Counted from the stretch's first letter, positions 1-4,996 are shown. The stretch: DNA of 5,896 nt from CAYZMH01 sp964479445 (GCA_964479445.1 CAYZMH010000132.1:1-5896); one strand, 5' to 3'. The notes: generated by a model from the letters alone, not told the origin. Numbers and translations: made by a program.

Positions 1-1094
1 GTGTTGGCACCCTCCGGCAGGCGGCCCGACACCCTGGAAACCATGTGGATCACGTGGGAGAAGAACTGGATGTCGCGGCATTGCTCCACCGTCACCTTGC
101 TGGTGGTGCGGCTCAAATCGTTGCGCGCCAGGTCCACCAACATGATGTGCTCCGCGTTCTCCTTGTCGTCCGCCGCCAGTTTCCGTGCCAGCTCCTGGTC
201 CTCGGCATCCCTGCCCGTCCGCCTGAAGGTCCCCGCGATGGGATTGATGGTCGCCTTGCCCTCCTTCACCTTGATCTGTGTCTCCGGCGACGAGCCGAAT
301 AGCCTGTAGCTCCCGTAATCGAAGTAGAACAGGTAGGGCGACGGGTTGATGGAGCGAAGGGCCCGGTAGACATTGAACTCATCGCCGCGGAACGCCTGGC
401 TGAACTGGCGCGAGAGCACAATCTGGAACACATCCCCGCGGTGGCAGTGCTCCCTGCCCTTCTCCACCATCTCCATGTACTCCTGGTCGGTGATGGGTGT
501 CTCCTCCTCTCCCGCTTTGCGGAAACTGTAGGTGGCGATGTTGCGGTTCTGCAGCAGGTCCTCGATGTGCACCATCTCGCTCTCTGCGCCATCCACCCGG
601 TTCTCGATCAGCTGCAGTTCGTTCTTCAGGTGGTTGATCGCCAGGATGTAGGTAAAAAAGCTGTACCGCATCTCCGGGATCTCGTCGCAGGGTGTGTGGT
701 CCGATGAAAAGGTGATATCCTCAAAATACTGCACCGCATCATAGGAGCAGTAGCCAAATACCCCGTCGATCACCGCCGGCTCCCCGTTTCCGTGTACACT
801 GAACGAGCCTGTGAAGCGGTTAAGGAGCTCCACCACCTCGTCCCGGTGTTTGATCTCAATGACCTCCTCTTCGGCTCCCGGCATCCTGATCCGCACCTCC
901 CGTCCCTTCACCTCGAAGTCGGCCTGCGGTCTGAGGCAGATGAAAGAGAAGGAGTCGCGGCTGCTGTGGTAGTCTGAACTCTCCAGCAACAGGGAGTTGG
1001 GGAAGATGTCCCGGATCTTCAGGTAGACGCTCACCGGGGTGATGGTGTCGGAGAGGATCCGTTTGGTGGTTGTTCTGATGTCGACTGTTTTCAT
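1..1094 (-). CDS. trpE: Anthranilate synthase component I, partial (C-terminus beyond left edge)
   Basis: TrpE converts chorismate to anthranilate using ammonia supplied by the TrpG glutaminase, the first committed step of cytoplasmic tryptophan synthesis. The minus-strand frame from ATG at 1094 stays open to base 1, giving 364 residues; family members are usually about 460-520 residues, so roughly the last 100 are missing at the window edge, not truncated biologically. Visible motifs: LLLES at residues 35-39 (the LLES feedback-inhibition site for Trp), NPSPYLFYFDY and GSSPET in the chorismate-binding domain, NPIAGTFRRTG at 284-294, and EHIMLVDLARNDLSR at 315-329, whose His matches the catalytic His of characterised enzymes. 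LLES and the Trp-codon leader upstream favour TrpE over the paralogues PabB and isochorismate synthase. The start has no Shine-Dalgarno but an A-rich approach, usual in Bacteroidota. Expression should depend on the attenuator immediately upstream. Other trp genes probably follow to the left (inference). Confidence 0.95.
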   Translation of the reverse strand, partial: MKTVDIRTTTKRILSDTITPVSVYLKIRDIFPNSLLLESSDYHSSRDSFSFICLRPQADFEVKGREVRIRMPGAEEEVIEIKHRDEVVELLNRFTGSFSVHGNGEPAVIDGVFGYCSYDAVQYFEDITFSSDHTPCDEIPEMRYSFFTYILAINHLKNELQLIENRVDGAESEMVHIEDLLQNRNIATYSFRKAGEEETPITDQEYMEMVEKGREHCHRGDVFQIVLSRQFSQAFRGDEFNVYRALRSINPSPYLFYFDYGSYRLFGSSPETQIKVKEGKATINPIAGTFRRTGRDAEDQELARKLAADDKENAEHIMLVDLARNDLSRTTSKVTVEQCRDIQFFSHVIHMVSRVSGRLPEGAN

Positions 1095-1118
1095 TTATCG
1101 TATGGATTGGGTATGAAC

Positions 1119-1149
1119 AAAAAAGGGCCTGCCGGATTCGGCAAGCCCT
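1119..1149 (-). terminator. Intrinsic terminator of the trp attenuator
   Basis: Read on the minus strand, AGGGCUUGCCG (1149-1139), loop AAUC and CGGCAGGCCCU (1134-1124) form an 11-bp stem with a single G-U pair, directly followed by six U (1124-1119, the first also pairing with A1149). It ends 25 nt before the trpE start codon, so it would stop transcription before trpE unless an alternative fold forms. Strong GC stem, tight tetraloop and U-tract make this the clearest terminator in the window. Confidence 0.92.
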
Positions 1150-1190
1150 GTATGATTTTTCAGATAAACCAATAGCTTTCCTTCTCCGGC
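1131..1190 (-). promoter_or_regulatory. Antiterminator fold competing with the trp terminator
   Basis: The RNA segment GCCGGAGAAGGAAAGC (1190-1175) can pair with GCUUGCCGAAUCCGGC (1146-1131). Six perfect pairs (GCCGGA with UCCGGC) are followed by a symmetric GAA/GAA internal loop able to make tandem G-A type mismatches, then GG with CC, one A-G mismatch, and AAGC with GCUU: 12 Watson-Crick pairs. The downstream arm takes bases from both arms of the terminator hairpin, so the two folds exclude each other. The upstream arm starts at the leader stop codon. Expected logic: a ribosome stalled at the Trp codons leaves this arm free and trpE is read; a ribosome reaching the stop masks it and the terminator forms. 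A short CUUCU/AGAAG pairing (1201-1197 with 1185-1181) could act as a competing pause/protector stem. Pairing seen in sequence; function inferred from trp attenuators in other bacteria. Confidence 0.78.
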
Positions 1191-1222
1191 TAACGCAGAA
1201 GCAAGGGCCACCACCAGTTCAT
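1190..1222 (-). CDS. trpL: trp leader peptide with three tandem Trp codons
   Basis: The tiny ORF ATG AAC TGG TGG TGG CCC TTG CTT CTG CGT TAG encodes MNWWWPLLLR. Three consecutive UGG codons directly upstream of a terminator and trpE are the signature of a ribosome-sensing leader peptide: stalling on these codons reports shortage of charged tRNA-Trp. An in-frame upstream ATG at 1243 would give a 17-residue version, MRHVTNHMNWWWPLLLR; both starts lie downstream of the predicted transcription start near 1257, and neither has a clear Shine-Dalgarno. The same frame stays open further upstream (to 1372), but that part lies before the promoter and is not expected to be transcribed with the leader. 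The last base of the TAG stop is the first base of the antiterminator arm, so a terminating ribosome should cover that arm. The peptide itself probably has no function beyond being translated. Confidence 0.88.
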   Translation of the reverse strand: MNWWWPLLLR

Positions 1223-1260
1223 ATGATTAGTTACGTGTCTCATGCATTGTGTTCTGACTT

Positions 1261-1293
1261 CAAAAGTAGTAACTTTTTCAGATAAAAAACAAA
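1261..1293 (-). promoter_or_regulatory. Bacteroidota-type promoter of the trp leader/trpE
   Basis: On the minus strand, TTTG at 1293-1290 and TACTTTTG at 1268-1261 are separated by 21 nt, matching the -33 TTTG and -7 TAnnTTTG consensus of the Bacteroidota primary sigma factor. The -7 box is a perfect match. The predicted start is near 1257, giving a leader transcript of about 160 nt before trpE, enough to hold the leader peptide and both alternative folds. Confidence 0.75.
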
Positions 1294-1321
1294 TTCCCCG
1301 AAAAAATGTTAGACAGGATGT

Positions 1322-1396
1322 AAAAAAAGAAAATAAGTTACGGGTTGACAGCCGGGCGGACCGTGCACACACCCCGGAGGTTTCCGGTATACCCGT
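1322..1396 (-). terminator. Possible terminator of the sulfotransferase gene (weak)
   Basis: Just after the sulfotransferase stop codon, the minus strand has a small hairpin CCGGA-AACC-TCCGG (1387-1374), enclosed by a longer-range ACGGGT/ACCCGT pairing (1396-1391 with 1345-1340), with a run of seven U at 1328-1322 further on. The U-tract is about a dozen bases from the outer stem, so this is not a canonical intrinsic terminator. It is offered only as the likeliest 3' end before the trp promoter. Confidence 0.3.
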
Positions 1397-1398
1397 TT

Positions 1399-2178
1399 CT
1401 ATGGTTTGCCCCGCCGCTTGAGGAGTTGCCGGTACACAAATTTGTTAAATCCTACGCTCACCTGGTAATTCCAGGTCAGGTTACTCCGGTAATAGGCCTC
1501 CGGGATCTGCACCCGGCCGAGCTGCTCCCCGGCCTCCCTGATCCTCTCCGGGAAGAGTTCATCCCGCACATAGTTATACAGTTCTGTATCCAGCTGATTG
1601 GTATCCTCGAGGAGCTTGCGTGTTACCGGGTTTTGCAGAAGGTTGTTTTTGATGGTATTATCACGGGTGACCAGTTTTCGGTTGTATTTCAGGTTCAGAT
1701 TTTCAGGAACCGAAATGGCGAGGAGCCTCAGGGAGTCTTCAAATCGTTCTGTAAGTCCTACAAAGGAGTACTGCTCCTTCAGCAGGCGGATGGCCTTTCC
1801 CGGATCGGCCTCCCCGGCGATCTGCCTGACCTGCATGTTGTGACGGGATTCATCGGTGACCCACTCCTCGAACGACTTATGATAATTGCGCCGCAAGCAG
1901 TCATCCTGGTAATACGAAGCCATACGTGTAACAGGTTCTCTTAAAATGGTCATAAACCGGAGTCCTTTTTTATCCAGGTTCCGGGTGGGTTCCACCAGGT
2001 TGTGACCCGAGATGCACCGGATCGTTCCGAATACCTTCCTGGCATAGGCCAGGTCTTCCCGGGTAAATATATTCTTCTTGTTCTTCAGGGAATCGCAGTG
2101 GCCTTTCCCGAAGGTGTTCCTGAAGATGAATTTGAGGGTGGTCCCGGCCGTTTTCTCAATGTGCACAAAAACCAGCAT
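1399..2178 (-). CDS. Sulfotransferase family protein
   Basis: This 259-residue protein is a probable PAPS-dependent sulfotransferase, which would transfer a sulfuryl group from 3'-phosphoadenylyl sulfate to a sugar or other acceptor; the acceptor cannot be read from the sequence. HIEKTAGTTL (residues 6-15) is the 5'-phosphosulfate loop, of the HxxKTAGT(S/T) type found in Sulfotransfer_2-like proteins. LREPVTRMASYY (79-90) is the 3'-phosphate-binding motif, with Arg80 and Ser88. SGHN (57-60), NMQVRQ (114-119) and GLTERFEDSL (141-150) are also family-typical. The phosphosulfate loop starts five residues from the Met, supporting the start at 2178. There is no signal peptide or membrane anchor, so a cytoplasmic enzyme is expected. 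It stands alone: no glycosyltransferase or sulfate-activation gene adjoins it, and its base composition seems more AT-rich than trpE, compatible with horizontal acquisition (inference). No convincing promoter of the -33/-7 type was found; nested palindromes lie just upstream. Confidence 0.85.
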   Translation of the reverse strand: MLVFVHIEKTAGTTLKFIFRNTFGKGHCDSLKNKKNIFTREDLAYARKVFGTIRCISGHNLVEPTRNLDKKGLRFMTILREPVTRMASYYQDDCLRRNYHKSFEEWVTDESRHNMQVRQIAGEADPGKAIRLLKEQYSFVGLTERFEDSLRLLAISVPENLNLKYNRKLVTRDNTIKNNLLQNPVTRKLLEDTNQLDTELYNYVRDELFPERIREAGEQLGRVQIPEAYYRSNLTWNYQVSVGFNKFVYRQLLKRRGKP

Positions 2179-2215
2179 GCGTTAATAAATTTTTGCAATG
2201 CAAGATAAACGGATC

Positions 2216-2261
2216 CTTTTTATTACCGGCGCCCGGTTAATAAAAAGTCAGTTTTTTATTA
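2216..2261. repeat. Nested AT-rich inverted repeats upstream of the sulfotransferase gene
   Basis: CTTTTTATTACCGG (2216-2229) and CCGGTTAATAAAAAG (2233-2247) are inverted copies separated by CGC, forming a 14-bp stem with one bulged base. The arm TAATAAAAA (2238-2246) is also an inverted copy of TTTTTATTA at 2253-2261, so it can pair with either side and two hairpins compete. A U-rich 5' arm and A-rich 3' arm make the first hairpin unlike an intrinsic terminator in either direction. It ends about 38 bp upstream of the sulfotransferase start and may be a protein-binding operator, a structured 5' leader or a neutral repeat. Confidence 0.55.
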
Positions 2262-2295
2262 TAAAAAAGATCCTTTGCCGGCAGATATAAATTCT

Positions 2296-2400
2296 GTCAT
2301 TTCATCGAAAAAAGGTCATCCCCCGGTGAAGAAACACCCTGTGATTTCATGGAAAAAGGCTATTCCCCGCTGGATGGAATACCCGGTCATTTTGTTTCAT
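2296..2400. repeat. Imperfect 45-bp tandem repeat (two units and a partial third)
   Basis: Units begin at 2296 (GTCATTTCATCG), 2341 (GTGATTTCATGG) and 2386 (GTCATTTTG), spaced exactly 45 bp apart. The first two units match at 31 of 45 positions without gaps, sharing GATTTCAT/GTCATTTCAT, GGAAAAA/CGAAAAAA and a CCCC block. The third is degenerate and overlaps the stop codon of the VOC-family gene. On the plus strand the spacing keeps one frame open (VISSKK.., VISWKK.., VILFHP..), but the product looks like repeat-derived noise rather than a protein. Its role is unknown. Confidence 0.5.
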
Positions 2401-2782
2401 CCGAAAACTCCATCAGTTCAACGGGTGCCCCGTCATGCTCGATCATGGCCACCCGCAGCTCCTCCGACACCCGGTTGGGGGGAACCAGGACGGTGAATCC
2501 CCTCTGCTTTACTTCATAATCCAGGTCGGGAACCACGAAAGCCAGGTGGGGCACTGTTTGGATCAGGTTGTTAAACGGACTGCCGGGTTCGAACCGCATC
2601 CATTCGATGCCGAACGGACTGGTATCGAAGCCGGATACATAAAATTTATAAGCGGAGATGTACCGCTCCCCCGGTTTTTTCTCGCGGGTGGGGACTCCCA
2701 GGTGGTGGTATTTCCATCCCCATTGTTCGATGCAGGCAGGCCATTCCTCATCTTTGCGGGGCCGGGTTGTTTGATAGTTCAT
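2387..2782 (-). CDS. VOC (glyoxalase/bleomycin-resistance fold) family protein
   Basis: A 131-residue single-domain member of the vicinal oxygen chelate superfamily, likely cytoplasmic, dimeric and metal-dependent; members act as lyases, isomerases or dioxygenases, and this sequence does not show which. Family features: WKYHHLGVPT (23-32) forms the first beta strand with a candidate ligand at His26 or His27; PHLAFVV (78-84) holds His79; VELMEF (121-126) holds Glu122. His/His/Glu is the usual metal set. YVSGFDTSPFGIEWMRFEPGS (48-68) and a GAPVELMEF ending are typical of a conserved subgroup of bacterial VOC proteins that also carry the CIEQWGW-type N-terminus, which supports the ATG at 2782. 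The length is normal. The lipoprotein gene lies upstream on the same strand, 64 bp away, with no clear promoter or terminator between them, so co-transcription from the lipoprotein promoter is possible. The 3' end runs into the 45-bp repeat. Confidence 0.82.
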   Translation of the reverse strand: MNYQTTRPRKDEEWPACIEQWGWKYHHLGVPTREKKPGERYISAYKFYVSGFDTSPFGIEWMRFEPGSPFNNLIQTVPHLAFVVPDLDYEVKQRGFTVLVPPNRVSEELRVAMIEHDGAPVELMEFSDETK

Positions 2783-2846
2783 GGGTGAATGACTTTATGG
2801 ATAACAGACCGGTTGAATCACAGGTGTGGGCAGGTGTTCAGTCCTG

Positions 2847-3380
2847 CTATTGTCCGAGTATTTCGGCATCCACGAAAAACAGGGAATAGATTTCGATTTC
2901 ATGATCCGATGTGAGGATCTCATCCGTAACGGTATGAAGCCGCAGGGAGAAATCATCCTTTTTAATGTACTCTTTCAGATCATCCCCGGAGGTTTCCAGT
3001 TCGAGGAGCTTCCCCGCGTCACCCGGAACACGATCTTTCCAGGCGATCTTAATTTCGGGCAGACTGTCGGCAGACAGGTAGATCTCGATCGACTCCAGGA
3101 AACTGAAATCCCCGTTCGACGGGGAAGTGACCGTCAGGTCGAGCCGGGTCAGCCGGATCTCTTCCACCAGCTCTTTCCTTGTATCATTGATGGCAAAGGC
3201 CGATTCAGAGTCTGATTCAATATCGGGTGAATAGAAGTTAATTGGTAAGTCGATGCCGGTAGACGAGGGAATCGTCAGCGAAGAGCTGTAGTCCATTTCA
3301 AACTGCGTGAGCTTGTCCAGTTCCTTGCAGCCCTGTAACCACACTCCGGCAAACAATGCAAGAAATAGTATCTTCTTCAT
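2847..3380 (-). CDS. Small lipoprotein of unknown function
   Basis: The 177-residue product begins with a lipoprotein signal peptide: MKK, a hydrophobic stretch ILFLALFAGVW, and lipobox LQGC with the lipidated Cys at residue 18. Signal peptidase II would cleave before Cys18. The mature part is rich in beta-strand-like segments (LTIPSSTGIDLPINF, LDLTVTSP, SFLESIEIYLSA, FSLRLHTVTDE), suggesting a beta-sandwich domain, and it resembles lipoproteins of unknown function found across Bacteroidota; no enzyme motif is visible. After the Cys come Lys-Glu-Leu-Asp, only partly like the acidic surface-export signal of this phylum, so surface display is uncertain. The frame is open back to an ATG at 3422, but that start lies upstream of the -7 element and would put extra residues before the signal peptide; 3380 is preferred, with a 5' UTR of about 25 nt. 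Confidence 0.82.
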   Translation of the reverse strand: MKKILFLALFAGVWLQGCKELDKLTQFEMDYSSSLTIPSSTGIDLPINFYSPDIESDSESAFAINDTRKELVEEIRLTRLDLTVTSPSNGDFSFLESIEIYLSADSLPEIKIAWKDRVPGDAGKLLELETSGDDLKEYIKKDDFSLRLHTVTDEILTSDHEIEIYSLFFVDAEILGQ

Positions 3381-3408
3381 AGTAGAATTTGTTTCCAACA
3401 GTTTTGTG

Positions 3409-3440
3409 TAAAAGTACACCACCCGGCCTGATATCCCAAA
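3409..3440 (-). promoter_or_regulatory. Bacteroidota-type promoter of the lipoprotein gene
   Basis: On the minus strand TTTG (3440-3437) and TACTTTTA (3416-3409) are separated by 20 nt, matching the -33/-7 consensus except for the final base of the -7 box. The predicted start near 3405 lies about 25 nt before the ATG at 3380 and supports that start over the one at 3422. Confidence 0.68.
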
Positions 3441-3671
3441 CAGGGTTTCAGTCAGCCCCCCACCAGGACATACCGGCCGGGATCCCTCGCCAGAATCACA
3501 AGGTCTGCCTATTTCCCGGGTTTAATCATTGGAAGCGACCGGGCATGCCAGGGGGTCATTGCCTATTCTATCGCATAGGTGCCATCGTGATACCGGCCCA
3601 GGGGAACCAGGTAAGGGGCGGGATACCGGCCACGATAGCGAATCCCCATCCCGGGGCCCGTGAACGGGCTG
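3441..3671. other. Gene-free, GC-rich interval between divergent genes
   Basis: No intact gene is supported here. Besides the amidohydrolase remnant it contains three copies of ATACCGGCC (3470-3478, 3590-3598, 3623-3631), spaced by 120 and 33 bp; a GGCATGCC palindrome (3542-3549); a CCTAT/ATAGG hairpin (3563-3580); and a GCCCG-TGAA-CGGGC hairpin (3656-3669) just upstream of the plus-strand promoter. The plus-strand frame that runs through it into the LspA-like gene reads as low-quality sequence and is not an N-terminal extension. Confidence 0.5.
3452..3568 (-). pseudogene. Decayed C-terminal remnant of an amidohydrolase-family protein
   Basis: Reading the minus strand in one frame from 3568 gives E, TAG, AMTPWHARSLPMIKPGK, TAG, ADLVILARDPGRYVLVGG, TGA. 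The segment IKPGK-x-ADLVIL is the conserved C-terminal beta-sandwich signature of metal-dependent amidohydrolases (imidazolonepropionase, D-aminoacylase and dihydroorotase relatives), and AMT-W-ARSL fits the helix that precedes it (usual form A-x-x-x-T-x-x-P-A-R-x-L-G). In-frame amber codons at 3565-3563 and 3511-3509 interrupt it; each is one change from Gln, Lys, Glu or Tyr, residues common at the second site. A few residues between ARSL and IKPGK seem deleted, and nothing recognisable as the catalytic barrel remains upstream. The remnant ends just before the lipoprotein promoter. The motif match is strong but short, so chance is not fully excluded. Confidence 0.45.
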
Positions 3672-3703
3672 GTTGCCGGAAACTGAAAAAACCCCTATTT
3701 TCG
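3672..3703 (+). promoter_or_regulatory. Candidate promoter of the LspA-like gene
   Basis: GTTG (3672-3675) and TATTTTCG (3696-3703) are 20 nt apart and fit the TTTG/TAnnTTTG pattern with one mismatch in each box. The predicted start near 3708 leaves a leader of about 16 nt before the ATG at 3725, consistent with that start codon. Confidence 0.5.
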
Positions 3704-3724
3704 CCTTTCAAATACCTGCCGATT

Positions 3725-4486
3725 ATGAAAGAAGGATTGCGCAATGCCGGACTCTTTTTCGGGATATGGATCGCGGTAATGATCATTTACCTGGTAACCC
3801 ACCGGGTGACCGATCCCGAATACATGTGGAAGGTCTCCATCCTGCCCGGCGCTGTTCTCGGGGCCATCGCCCTGCTGGGGACACTCCTGGAACGGACGTT
3901 CCGCGTACGCAAAGGGATCAACTGGATGTTCCTGCTGGTGGCCGTGGCGGTCGACCAGGGCATCAAAGCGTACCTGTTTTCCCTCTCATGGGAGACCCTG
4001 TCGGTGCCGATCATCGAACCGGTATTTTACCTCGATCCCTCCCAGAACACCCTTGGTTCCTACCTCTGGGTGCTGCTCAACTTCGATAAGGGATCGCACC
4101 TTTTCAACATTCTCCTGTTCACGGTCATTGCCTTTTTCTTTGTGGAGATCTGGCGCTTCTACGTACGCAGGAAACGAAACAGCTTCTGGATCAACGGCTT
4201 CATTCACCTGTTCCTGGCCGGGGTCACCGCCAACATCATCGACAACGCCTTCTGGGGCGGCTCGCTCGACTACATCACGATCAGACCCTTCTACACCTTC
4301 GATTTGAAAGATATGTACATCACCCTGTGCGAACTGTTCCTGCTCACCGAGCTGGCCGACAACCGGCTGCTGCGCAGGTTCTTTCACATGCCAAGGGAGG
4401 ATAGCAAAAGACTCAACAGGGATTTTGTTGCGTTTATACGGAACGACCTCCGTTCGGTATTCCGCAGGGGGAAGGATAAGCCATAG
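3725..4486 (+). CDS. Divergent signal peptidase II (LspA)-like membrane protein
   Basis: A 253-residue inner-membrane protein related to signal peptidase II, the aspartic protease that removes lipoprotein signal peptides. Two extra N-terminal membrane segments (about 8-24 and 38-56) precede a core with DQGIKAY (77-83, the LspA DQxxK motif), membrane segments near 66-84, 124-143, 155-175 and 197-211, and GVTANIIDNAFWGGSLDYI (166-184), which closely matches the Bacteroidota LspA form GNIxDSAFYG and carries the first catalytic Asp (173). The second motif, FNxAD in LspA, is here FDLKD with Asp196 kept but Asn and Ala changed. N108 in QNTLGS may match the substrate-binding NxG site. The cytoplasmic C-terminal tail is long and basic (about 213-253). 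Typical LspA has about 150-210 residues and four membrane segments, so this is a paralogue, not the housekeeping enzyme; proteolytic activity is uncertain. The ATG at 3725 is chosen because the upstream open frame is non-protein-like and lies before the promoter. Confidence 0.75.
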   Translation: MKEGLRNAGLFFGIWIAVMIIYLVTHRVTDPEYMWKVSILPGAVLGAIALLGTLLERTFRVRKGINWMFLLVAVAVDQGIKAYLFSLSWETLSVPIIEPVFYLDPSQNTLGSYLWVLLNFDKGSHLFNILLFTVIAFFFVEIWRFYVRRKRNSFWINGFIHLFLAGVTANIIDNAFWGGSLDYITIRPFYTFDLKDMYITLCELFLLTELADNRLLRRFFHMPREDSKRLNRDFVAFIRNDLRSVFRRGKDKP

Positions 4487-4538
4487 CACCGGGGACCGGT
4501 AAGCGATAACCCGGGTGCATGGATATGCATGACTCGGG

Positions 4539-4567
4539 AAAAATTAACACGGGATGTCATCCTGTTA
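4539..4567 (-). terminator. Likely terminator of the SpoIIAA/STAS-like gene
   Basis: On the minus strand, beginning inside the TAA stop codon, AACAGGATG pairs with CATCC-CG-TGTT (4566-4546; two bases bulged), followed by AA and five U (4545-4539). The stem is modest with a very small loop, but position and U-tract fit an intrinsic terminator. Read on the plus strand it has no U-tract, so it would not serve the LspA-like gene. Confidence 0.55.
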
Positions 4568-4933
4568 GTGGGTTAACCAGAACACGGCAGCTTCCCTGTT
4601 TGTGAATACTTTGTGTGAATAAGTATCGTACCTGTTTTCCAATTCAAGTAACATGGAATAGGCTGTTTCCCTGGGATGATTATGAATAAAAGCATCCTTA
4701 ATAGAGTCATATTTACGGATGCTGTTCTCCAGGAGTTCGGCAAGCCTTTCTGCTGTTTGAACAGAAAAATCGTATGTTGCCATCCTGGCATCGGTAAGAA
4801 TTCTGAGATTCCTTGGCAGGTCTTTGCTTTCCGAGATATGCGTTGAAACACTGATAATATCCTCCGCATGAATAACCCCCTCGTAGATCACTTCCAACAA
4901 GCCTTGATCAGAATTGAAGTTGAATTGAATCAT
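4565..4933 (-). CDS. SpoIIAA/STAS-like domain protein, Bacteroidota type
   Basis: This 122-residue protein resembles a family of small Bacteroidota proteins with a predicted SpoIIAA/STAS-like alpha/beta fold. The N-terminal half has paired strands (MIQFNFNSDQGLLEVIYEGVI), then a helix, the conserved LPRNLRILTDAR block (39-50), a long helix (about 60-77), KYDSIKDAFIHNHPRETAYSMLLE (74-97) and an ending with HKVFTNREAAVFWL (107-120). LPRNL-ILTDA, DSIKDAF and VF-T-REAA-WL are the hallmarks I recognise; their role is not known. No anti-sigma or kinase partner lies nearby, and the phosphorylatable Ser position of classical anti-sigma antagonists cannot be assigned. There is no signal peptide, so it is cytoplasmic. 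It has its own -7 box and terminator and looks monocistronic. The alternative +1-frame reading in the same place gives no plausible protein. Confidence 0.7.
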   Translation of the reverse strand: MIQFNFNSDQGLLEVIYEGVIHAEDIISVSTHISESKDLPRNLRILTDARMATYDFSVQTAERLAELLENSIRKYDSIKDAFIHNHPRETAYSMLLELENRYDTYSHKVFTNREAAVFWLTH

Positions 4934-4965
4934 TATGCCTGTTTGGTTATCATCATTTTGTGTTG

Positions 4966-4973
4966 CAAATGTA
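4966..4973 (-). promoter_or_regulatory. -7 element of the SpoIIAA/STAS-like gene
   Basis: TACATTTG on the minus strand (4973-4966) is a perfect TAnnTTTG match, 32 bp upstream of the ATG at 4933, in the short gap after the transporter gene. No good TTTG box is found 19-21 nt further upstream, so the promoter may be weak or use an activator. Confidence 0.5.
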
Positions 4974-4996
4974 ATCTTTATAAGCGAACCAGGCCA

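Noticed and set aside
1..707. Several plus- and minus-strand frames of 85-108 codons over the trpE region.
   Set aside because: They are shadows in GC-rich coding sequence; the TrpE frame carries all conserved motifs.
1223..1372. A 60-codon minus-strand frame ending in the Trp-rich leader peptide, as one longer protein.
   Set aside because: Its first part lies upstream of and across the predicted promoter and reads as random sequence; only the last 10-17 codons are downstream of the transcription start.
1345..1944. A 199-codon plus-strand frame.
   Set aside because: It is antisense to the sulfotransferase gene, whose motifs are clear; its product has no recognisable domain.
3509..3565. Amber codons in the amidohydrolase remnant as pyrrolysine or readthrough sites.
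   Set aside because: The rest of the protein, including the catalytic barrel, is missing, and nothing suggests amber suppression here; ordinary decay explains it.
3389..3724. An extra 112-residue N-terminus for the LspA-like protein.
   Set aside because: The translation is Pro/Gly/His-rich with no protein-like pattern, overlaps the lipoprotein promoter, and precedes the candidate promoter at 3672-3703.
4510..4538. Hairpin CCCGGGT...ACTCGGG downstream of the LspA-like gene as its terminator.
   Set aside because: The stem is interrupted and is followed by A-rich, not U-rich, sequence on the plus strand; on the minus strand the U-tract precedes it.
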